The position numbers and the translations under genes were made by a program. Under the pieces are notes generated by a model. The model ran no database searches. It was not told the origin of the DNA and worked only from the letters and a program-made list of their open reading frames with translations. DNA of 64,000 nt, taken from NCBI GenBank assembly GCA_937902315.1, contig CALGUG010000014.1:62001-126000 (forward strand), given 5' to 3'. Every line of letters starts with the position of its first letter. Position 1 is the first letter of the stretch. Below, one piece after another: positions 58,487 to 64,000 of this stretch. Origin of the DNA: an uncultured Chloroflexales bacterium. GTDB lineage: Bacteria; Chloroflexota; Chloroflexia; Chloroflexales; Chloroflexaceae.

Positions 58487-60667
58487 GTGCGAGATGAACG
58501 ATTGCGCTCGGAAGGCGAGGCGACTCGAGCTTGGCGAGAACGCCTGTTGAATGTGCTTCCGGGTTTGTGTTTGCTTGGCTTTTTTGGAACGCTTTTGGCG
58601 GGCGCAAACCCTTTAGGGGGTCTCTTGCGCCTCCTTTTGTTGCTTGGTATAGCGACCCCCGTGTGGCGCTGGCTTTGGCAGGGTGGTCTGACGCGCCTGC
58701 GCGAGGGCGTGCACGCTGGGGTGGTGGCGGCTGTCTTGTTTGCGGCTCTCTTTTTGCGTCTGCAAGGTGTCAGCTTCGGTTTGCCCTATTTCGAACAGCC
58801 CGACGAATGGAATACGGTCGATTGGGCCATCGAGATGGTACAGACCGCCGACTACAAGCCGCGTATGTTCACCTATCCGCCAGCCTACACCTATCTGCAG
58901 GCTGGCATGGTGGCGCTGCACTATCTGCGGGGCGCTAGTGCGGGGCTGTACGAAACCGTTGCCGATATTCAGACCGCGCTCTACTATCCGTGGGGGCGCA
59001 GTCTGACCGCTCTGCTGGGCACAGGCAGCATCTTCATCACTTATCTGTTGGGGCGACGGATCTATGGGCGCGAGGTCGGTCTTTTGGCGGCAGCGGCCTT
59101 GGCCTTTTTCCCGCCTCATATGCGCGATTCGCACTACGCCACAACCGATATTCCCCTGACCTTCTTCAGTGTGCTGGCGCTGTTGAGTGCGACTCTGCTG
59201 CTCTATCGCAAGGCAGGCCTATGGGGGCGTTTGGGCCAAGTGCTGCTGACGGGCGCGCTGATCGGCTTGGCGGCAGCCACCAAATACACGGTTGCTACGC
59301 TGCTGCTGCCCTTGGTCGTCGCGGCCGCCTACGCCGCCTTCGACGATCTCGCTAGTCTGCCAGCGCGGGCTTGGCGACTGCTTGGCCTGCTGGGGGCTGG
59401 CGCTCTGGGGGTTGGGCTTGGCTTTACGCTCGGCAATCCTTACTGGCTGGCGCTGCTGCCCCAAATGCTCACCGATGTCGGAATGATTTTGATCAACTAC
59501 AAGGTGAGCGAGCCGCAGTATCAGTGGGAATTCTTCTGGGGCATCGCGCGACAAGACGCCGATTGGCTGACGATCTGTGGTGGCATCGGTATCGCGATCG
59601 CGGCCCTGCGCCACCGCCGCGGCGATCTGCTGCTGCTGAGCTTCTTCCTGCCCTACTTGGTTCAGATCGCCAATGTGCCGATCGTCTTCTTCCGCAACGC
59701 CCAGCCGATCGTGCCCTTGCTGTTTATTTTTGCGGGCCTGACGATTGTGTCAGCGCTCGATTGGCTGCGGGAGCGCGCTTGGCTGTCGGCTCTATTGGCG
59801 CGCCTTCCTTCCAAACAAGCCGTATCGCGCCTCGCTGCGGACCGAAGGAAGGCTCAGCCGATTGTGCTGGGCTTGCTGACGCTCGCCTTCTTGCTGGGCG
59901 CTTTTGTGCCGCCCGCCCAAAGCTCGATCATTCAGAGCTATGCTATGGCCCAGCCGACCACGCGCATGCGCGCGACCGATTGGGTGCTGGCCAATGTGCC
60001 GCAGGGTTCGCGCATTTGGCTGGAAGATCAGACTTTGATCTTGCCGAGCGATCAGTACCGCGTCTCGGGTGGCAAACCGATTCGCCAACAGCCGATAGAG
60101 TGGTATGCTGAACAGGGTTACAGCTATTTGGTGGCCAATGTGTCGCGCACGCCCAGTAAATATCGCGACGAATTGCGCGCTATAATCTCTCGGGCTGGTG
60201 TAACATTTAAGAGTAGCCCGAGTAGCTTGGGCGAAGAGTTCGCCGTGATTCAGCTCGCGCGTTTGGTCGAGCCAGCCAGCGACGCCACTAAGGTCGATAT
60301 TCCTTTTGGCTCGCCCATCGTGCTAGAGGCTTACAAACACCCGGGCGAGGTTCAAGCTGGCGGTGTGCTGCCTTTGGCGATCTATTGGCGCTGTATTCTG
60401 CCGGTCGGCCCGGATTATACGGTCTATGTTCACTTGATCGATGCTGAGGGCAATAAGTTGGCCCAGCGCGATATCAAGCCTTTGGAGGGCACTCGCCCGA
60501 CCCCGACCTGGCAGGTGGGCGAGCTATTGCGCGACGATCAAGATCTTTTTATTCCAGCTGAAGTGCCGCCCGGAACCTATCGACTTGAAGTCGGTATGTA
60601 TCTGGCCGACACCTTCGCTCGTCTCAACGAGCAGCCCGTCTATTTGGGCGAAGTTATCGTCAAGTAA
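58487..60667 (+). CDS. Membrane glycosyltransferase, GT39/PMT-like
   Basis: The product has 726 residues. About twelve membrane segments follow a basic start. The first extracytoplasmic loop has the acidic motif FEQPDEWNTVDWAIEM, which corresponds to the catalytic DE region of GT39/ArnT/PMT-type enzymes using polyprenyl-phosphate sugars. DSHYATTDIPLTFFSVLALL and KYTVATLLLPLVV are also typical. After the last segment there is an outer domain (about 515-726) with a beta-sandwich-like end (GVLPLAIYWRCILPV, YVHLIDAEGNKLAQRD, PGTYRLEVGMYL). GTG start. The substrate, a surface glycan or protein, is unknown. Confidence 0.8.
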   Translation: MRDERLRSEGEATRAWRERLLNVLPGLCLLGFFGTLLAGANPLGGLLRLLLLLGIATPVWRWLWQGGLTRLREGVHAGVVAAVLFAALFLRLQGVSFGLPYFEQPDEWNTVDWAIEMVQTADYKPRMFTYPPAYTYLQAGMVALHYLRGASAGLYETVADIQTALYYPWGRSLTALLGTGSIFITYLLGRRIYGREVGLLAAAALAFFPPHMRDSHYATTDIPLTFFSVLALLSATLLLYRKAGLWGRLGQVLLTGALIGLAAATKYTVATLLLPLVVAAAYAAFDDLASLPARAWRLLGLLGAGALGVGLGFTLGNPYWLALLPQMLTDVGMILINYKVSEPQYQWEFFWGIARQDADWLTICGGIGIAIAALRHRRGDLLLLSFFLPYLVQIANVPIVFFRNAQPIVPLLFIFAGLTIVSALDWLRERAWLSALLARLPSKQAVSRLAADRRKAQPIVLGLLTLAFLLGAFVPPAQSSIIQSYAMAQPTTRMRATDWVLANVPQGSRIWLEDQTLILPSDQYRVSGGKPIRQQPIEWYAEQGYSYLVANVSRTPSKYRDELRAIISRAGVTFKSSPSSLGEEFAVIQLARLVEPASDATKVDIPFGSPIVLEAYKHPGEVQAGGVLPLAIYWRCILPVGPDYTVYVHLIDAEGNKLAQRDIKPLEGTRPTPTWQVGELLRDDQDLFIPAEVPPGTYRLEVGMYLADTFARLNEQPVYLGEVIVK

Positions 60668-60737
60668 TCGGTTGGACCCTTGTGCGCTCGACCGTTACTA
60701 TATTTCGTCTGTTTAGCCTTATCACAAAGGAGCTGAT

Positions 60738-62156
60738 ATGGGTTATCGTATTGAAAAGGACTCGCTCGGCGAAGTCCAAGTACCCGAAAATGCGCTCTAT
60801 GCAGCGCAGACACAGCGTGCTGTGTTGAACTTCCCCGTGAGCGGTCAGCGCCCTTACCCGGCTTTTGTTTGGGCTCAAGCGCTCGTTAAGCGCGCCGCCG
60901 CCGAGGTCAACCGCGACCTTGGTCTGCTCGATCCCAAGTTGGCTAACGCCATCATCGAGGCCGCCGACGAGGTGCTGGCTGGCAAGCATGCCGACCAGTT
61001 TGTGGTCGACCCCTTCCAGGCGGGCGCTGGCACCAGCCACAACATGAACTTGAACGAAGTGATCGCCAACCGCGCAAACCAGATTCTGGGCTATGCGCTC
61101 GACGATCCCAAGAAGCCCGTTAACCCCAACGACCATGTGAACATGGCTCAGAGCACCAACGATACCATTCCGACCGCGATTCGCATGGGCATTCTGTGGC
61201 GCATCGATGAGCTGTTGGGCGTAGTCGATGGCTTGGCTGCATCGTTGGAGAAGAAGGCTGTCGAGTTCGACGATGTTGTGAAATCGGGCCGCACCCACCT
61301 GCAAGACGCTGTTCCGGTGCGCTTGGGCCAAGAGTTCGGCGCCTACGCTTTGGCTGTGCGCAACGATAGCGAGCGCATTCGTGTTTCGGCCGATCGCGTT
61401 CGCCGCTTGGGCATCGGCGGTACCGCCACTGGTTCGGGCTTGAACGCTCACCCCGAGTATCACGGCCGCATGATCGAAGTGCTGGGCCGCCTCTCGGGTC
61501 AAGAGGTGCGCAGCAGCGGCAACCTCTTTGAGAGCATGCAGAACATGGCCGATATCGCCGACTTCTCGGGCAGCCTGCGCACGCTCTGTCTGACCCTGAC
61601 CCGCATCGCCAACGACTTCCGTCTGCTCTCCAGCGGCCCGGCCACTGGTCTGGACGAGCTGCGTCTGCCGGCGGTTCAGCCCGGTTCGAGCATTATGCCC
61701 GGTAAGGTTAACCCCGTACTGGCCGAGATGCTCAACATGGCCTGTTTCCACGTCATGGGCAACGATTACACCATCGCTTTGGCGGTTCAGGCTGGCCAGC
61801 TTGAACTGAACGTGATGATGCCGATCATCGCTCACAATGTCTTCGAGGCCATGCATGTTTTGATCGGTGCGATCAGCGCCTTCACCACCAAGTGTGTCGA
61901 CGGTCTGACCGCTAACCGCGAGAAGGCCAGCGGCTGGTTGGCTAAGAACGCCATTCTGGTCACCGCGCTCAACCCGGTGATCGGCTACCTGAACGGCGCT
62001 GCTGTCGCCAAGGAAGCTATGGCGACCGGCAAGACCATTAAGGAAGTTGTGGTCGAGAAGGGCCTGCTGCCCGCTGAAGAGGTCGATAAGCTGCTCGATG
62101 TCTACTCTCTGACCGAGGGTGGTATTCAAGGTGGCATCGGCGCTGGTGGCGGCTAA
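60738..62156 (+). CDS. Class II fumarase/aspartase-superfamily enzyme
   Basis: The product has 472 residues. Superfamily regions C1-C3 are clear: SGRTHLQDAVPVRLGQEFGAY, GIGGTATGSGLNAHPEY, and the signature GSSIMPGKVNPVLAE with the mobile catalytic serine. MAQSTNDTIPTA and LQDAVP resemble aspartase, while GYLNGAAVAKEAMATG resembles FumC. It therefore makes either malate from fumarate (TCA cycle) or fumarate from aspartate. It has AAAGGAGCTG before ATG and a strong terminator. Codon use is more biased than in its neighbours (many CGC, GGC, ACC), so it is probably highly expressed. Confidence 0.85.
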   Translation: MGYRIEKDSLGEVQVPENALYAAQTQRAVLNFPVSGQRPYPAFVWAQALVKRAAAEVNRDLGLLDPKLANAIIEAADEVLAGKHADQFVVDPFQAGAGTSHNMNLNEVIANRANQILGYALDDPKKPVNPNDHVNMAQSTNDTIPTAIRMGILWRIDELLGVVDGLAASLEKKAVEFDDVVKSGRTHLQDAVPVRLGQEFGAYALAVRNDSERIRVSADRVRRLGIGGTATGSGLNAHPEYHGRMIEVLGRLSGQEVRSSGNLFESMQNMADIADFSGSLRTLCLTLTRIANDFRLLSSGPATGLDELRLPAVQPGSSIMPGKVNPVLAEMLNMACFHVMGNDYTIALAVQAGQLELNVMMPIIAHNVFEAMHVLIGAISAFTTKCVDGLTANREKASGWLAKNAILVTALNPVIGYLNGAAVAKEAMATGKTIKEVVVEKGLLPAEEVDKLLDVYSLTEGGIQGGIGAGGG

Positions 62157-62177
62157 GCGCTCATTGTTAACATAATC

Positions 62178-62215
62178 AAAGCGGTGGATGATATTGCTCA
62201 TCCGCCGCTTTTGCT
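62178..62215 (+). terminator. Terminator after the fumarase/aspartase gene
   Basis: AAAGCGGTGGATGA (62178-62191) pairs with TCATCCGCCGCTTT (62198-62211) with one G-U, followed by TGCTTT. Confidence 0.85.
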
Positions 62216-62224
62216 TTGCAAAGC

Positions 62225-62260
62225 AAAAGCACTGTACCCAGAGTTGGGACAGTGCTTTTT
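62225..62260 (+). terminator. Second hairpin, tandem terminator
   Basis: AAAAGCACTGT (62225-62235) pairs with ACAGTGCTTTT (62249-62259), with inner CCCA/TGGG, followed by T. It backs up the first terminator. Confidence 0.7.
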
Positions 62261-62309
62261 GAATCTCCTTCATAGCGGGAAAGTGGTTGAGCGATATGGC
62301 TGCCGTGTC

Positions 62310-62358
62310 CCTTCGACAGGCTCAGGGTACGGCAGCTTGGTGGCTGAGCGTGTCGAAG
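62310..62358. repeat. REP-like palindrome
   Basis: CCTTCGACAGGCTCAGGG and CTGAGCGTGTCGAAG (62344-62358) form the imperfect inverted pair of a REP-type extragenic palindrome that is widespread in bacteria. It is unlike families A and B. Short direct repeats (TTCATAGCGGGAAAGTGGT at 62270, TTCAAAGCGGGGCAGTGGT at 62370) flank it. Confidence 0.65.
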
Positions 62359-62454
62359 CCCAATCCCCTTCAAAGCGGGGCAGTGGTCGCTTGTGATTGC
62401 CCAGCTAAAGTCGCTTCCCATTGCGGATGCTCTTTCGGCGCGGGCAGATAGCAC

Positions 62455-62560
62455 CCCTATTGTTGGGCAGGATGTTGATAGCCGTAGGCGGACGCGGTGA
62501 GGAACGAATGAGGGCTAGACGCCTCTCCGCCAACGAAAAAAGAGACGAACTGGTTAGGCT
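62455..62560 (-). repeat. Family A element, copy A14
   Basis: TTGTTGGGCAGGATGTTGAT followed by the core (62472-62497), then GAGGAACGAATGAGGGC and CCGCCAACG. Outer ends are weak. Confidence 0.65.
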
Positions 62561-62711
62561 TGGCGATTTCGGTCTTTAGATGGAGTTTCTGCCTTACGAG
62601 CGTTTTTGGGCGATAGTGCTTGCAACAAGCCATATCAGTTCAACGTCTAGTTAGCTGTTCGCCCCTTGGCGGGCTTTGTAAAAAGATTATCAAAGATGTG
62701 AAGGTAACGAT

Positions 62712-63815
62712 ATGGATCACCAGCAGCAGAGCCAGAAGCAAGATTATGGTTTTGGCGTAGCAGAGCAGAAACTTCCTGCCGAGGCCTATTATCAACGACC
62801 GCGCCAAAACAATCGTAATCTCGCCGTTATTTTGATTATTGTCGGTGCATTGTGGTTGGCGATCGAATTGATGGGGAATGGTTTCTTCTTTGGAGCGCGC
62901 TCTCAGTCGAACCTACAACGTTTTCCTGCCAGCAGCGAGCAGATTGTGTTTGATCTTGGTTCGGCAAACCTTGTGCTTGAAGTCGAAGAGCGCGACGATA
63001 TTGTAGTTGAGTTGGTCGAGCGGGGCTTTTGGGGCAGCAACACAATGGTCAGCGAACAAGGTAGCCGTCAGCTCACCATTCGCAACCGGGCTTCCGGCCT
63101 CTGTTTCTCCAATTGTGATGTTTCTTATCGGGTTGTGATGCCCGCCGATCTCGCGCTCGAAATTCAGACCGATAGTGGTGATATTCAGCTCAAGGGCGAC
63201 CTTGGCCCAGTGGTTTTGAACACCTTGAGCGGCGATGTAAAGATTCAAGAGAGCGATGATCCGCTTGAGGTGAGCAGCGGCAGCGGAGAGATCGTGCTCG
63301 AACGCATTACAGCTGATATCAGCGCCCATAGCAACAGTGGCGATATTTGCTTAGACACGATCAACGCCGAGCGAGCCGAGGTCAGCAGCAACAGCGGCGA
63401 GGTACAGCTCAAGGCTGTCGATGCCCAAGTTGTGCAGGTGACAACCAGCAGTGGCGATATTAGTTTTGCTGGTTCGGCTGAGCAGCTAGAACTGCTAAGC
63501 AGCAGCGGTCAGATCAAAGTCGAGAATGAGCAGGCCCAGAGCCTCAATCTGGAAACGGGCAGCGGCGATATTCGCTATCGTGGCGGGCTGAGCGGCCGGA
63601 GCAGCATCGCCAGCAGTTCGGGCGATGTAGAGCTCAAGCTGAGCGATCCGAGTAACCTGCGCGTCGATGCGAAGACAAGCTCGGGATCGATCGATAGCAA
63701 CCTCAAGCTCACGCTCGAAGAGAACAGCGAGCATGTCTTGGTTGGCAGTATGGGCGATGGCAGCGTGCAGCTGTCGATCACAACCAGCAGCGGCGATGTG
63801 CGCATAAGCAACTAG
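62712..63815 (+). CDS. DUF4097-type beta-helix membrane protein
   Basis: The product has 367 residues. A cytoplasmic start (1-36) is followed by one membrane segment (NLAVILIIVGALWLAIELMG, about 35-54) and an extracytoplasmic right-handed beta-helix. The SSGDI/SGEV motif recurs about ten times at 18-22-residue spacing (TDSGDIQL, TLSGDVKI, SGSGEIVL, SNSGDICL, SNSGEVQL, TSSGDISF, GSGDIRY, SSGDVELK, SGSIDSN, SSGDVRIS), as in DUF4097 (adhesin-like) proteins. The function is unknown, possibly envelope sensing. A GAAGGTAAC site precedes ATG and a terminator follows. Confidence 0.85.
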   Translation: MDHQQQSQKQDYGFGVAEQKLPAEAYYQRPRQNNRNLAVILIIVGALWLAIELMGNGFFFGARSQSNLQRFPASSEQIVFDLGSANLVLEVEERDDIVVELVERGFWGSNTMVSEQGSRQLTIRNRASGLCFSNCDVSYRVVMPADLALEIQTDSGDIQLKGDLGPVVLNTLSGDVKIQESDDPLEVSSGSGEIVLERITADISAHSNSGDICLDTINAERAEVSSNSGEVQLKAVDAQVVQVTTSSGDISFAGSAEQLELLSSSGQIKVENEQAQSLNLETGSGDIRYRGGLSGRSSIASSSGDVELKLSDPSNLRVDAKTSSGSIDSNLKLTLEENSEHVLVGSMGDGSVQLSITTSSGDVRISN

Positions 63816-63845
63816 CCTGCTGGAATCGCTCGTAGTTGTAAAGCG

Positions 63846-63886
63846 AAACCGATCAGTTGAGTGCAAAGCTCAATTGATCGGTTTTT
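63846..63886. terminator. Terminator between convergent genes
   Basis: AAACCGATCAGTTGAG (63846-63861) pairs with CTCAATTGATCGGTTT (63869-63884) with one G-U, followed by TTGTTT. It serves the rightward DUF4097 gene and perhaps the leftward partial gene. Confidence 0.85.
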
Positions 63887-63888
63887 GT

Positions 63889-63999
63889 TTAGCGCTTGAG
63901 CGCTTGGGCTTGGAGCACCCGTGGTACAACCTTGATCTCTTGGCTGAGGCGCTCGTTGACGGCCCAAGCTAGATCGATCTCGGCGTAGAGCTGCCAGCT
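63889..63999 (-). CDS. Unidentified gene, C-terminal end (partial)
   Basis: A minus-strand frame enters at the right edge and ends at TAA (63889-63891). The 36 visible residues, ending VPRVLQAQALKR with SWQLYAEIDLAWAVNERLS before, look protein-like and abut the shared terminator. Too short to assign. The gene continues beyond the window. Confidence 0.45.
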   Translation of the reverse strand, partial: SWQLYAEIDLAWAVNERLSQEIKVVPRVLQAQALKR

Positions 64000-64000
64000 G

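Noticed and set aside
60660..62273. 537-codon open frame on the minus strand opposite the fumarase/aspartase gene
   Set aside because: It is a shadow of the GC-rich third positions of the strongly biased plus-strand gene; the translation has no domain and the plus-strand protein is unmistakable.
1..64000. tRNA, rRNA or other structured RNA genes
   Set aside because: I looked for cloverleaf and rRNA motifs in the gaps and saw none that I could support.

Overview
This 64 kb window is a chromosomal stretch of near-neutral GC content. It carries short to medium bacterial operons, no rRNA or tRNA genes that I can see, no phage genes and no intact transposase. Lipoprotein lipoboxes, a Rsb-type partner-switching module, DUF4129/DUF4350 and DUF4097 membrane proteins, an ECF sigma factor of the ECF42 type and a LacI-controlled inositol operon are all present. 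Together with the codon style (many TATCGC, GATCGG) they suggest a filamentous member of the Chloroflexota, perhaps Herpetosiphon-like. This is an inference from gene content, not a measured placement.

Layout. 1-13.4 kb is an accessory-looking mix: the end of an RsbR/STAS gene, a methyltransferase, an intact and a truncated DinB gene, a VOC protein, an MFS exporter, a broken formylglycine-generating-enzyme-like gene, a GNAT, a divergent TetR/NmrA pair, a MarR regulator followed by a 14-TM drug exporter, and an M61 peptidase. 13.5-13.8 kb is a 21-bp tandem repeat. 13.9-22.4 kb holds a UvrA-like ATPase, a siderophore-interacting flavoreductase, a BNR propeller gene overlapping a MoaD-like gene, a YCII protein with its ECF42 sigma factor, DUF2277 and DoxX. 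22.8-25.2 kb has an MFS and an AHSA1 protein.

25.4-38.7 kb is the metabolic core. A Gfo/Idh/MocA dehydrogenase and a rhamnonate-dehydratase-like enolase-superfamily gene come first, then a UV-damage glycosylase. These are followed by a LacI repressor and the inositol operon iolB - transaldolase - iolD - iolA - iolE - iolG, ending in a hydroxypyruvate-isomerase-like TIM barrel. No iolC kinase or iolJ aldolase is present in the window. The transaldolase occupies their place, which suggests a kinase-free route from 2-deoxy-5-keto-gluconate to malonic semialdehyde plus fructose-6-phosphate.

39.6-41.8 kb is a partner-switching module (REC-PP2C phosphatase, STAS antagonist, RsbW-like kinase). 42.7-48.8 kb holds a HOGA1-like aldolase and a five-gene membrane cluster with DUF4129 and DUF4350. 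49.4-52.7 kb holds a metallophosphoesterase, a lipoprotein and an unusual subtilase-TM-repeat-FHA fusion. 53.3-64 kb holds Nudix, lipoprotein, DUF1992, histidine phosphatase, Gfo/Idh/MocA, GT39-like, fumarase/aspartase and DUF4097 genes, and the end of one more gene at the right edge.

The gaps between genes are filled with two families of short interspersed elements (about 14 copies of family A and about 10 of family B). Both families share the same ATACCAAATCCG-type inverted ends with TA borders and look like MITEs mobilised by one transposase. One copy lies inside the inositol operon and one sits where a DinB gene breaks off.
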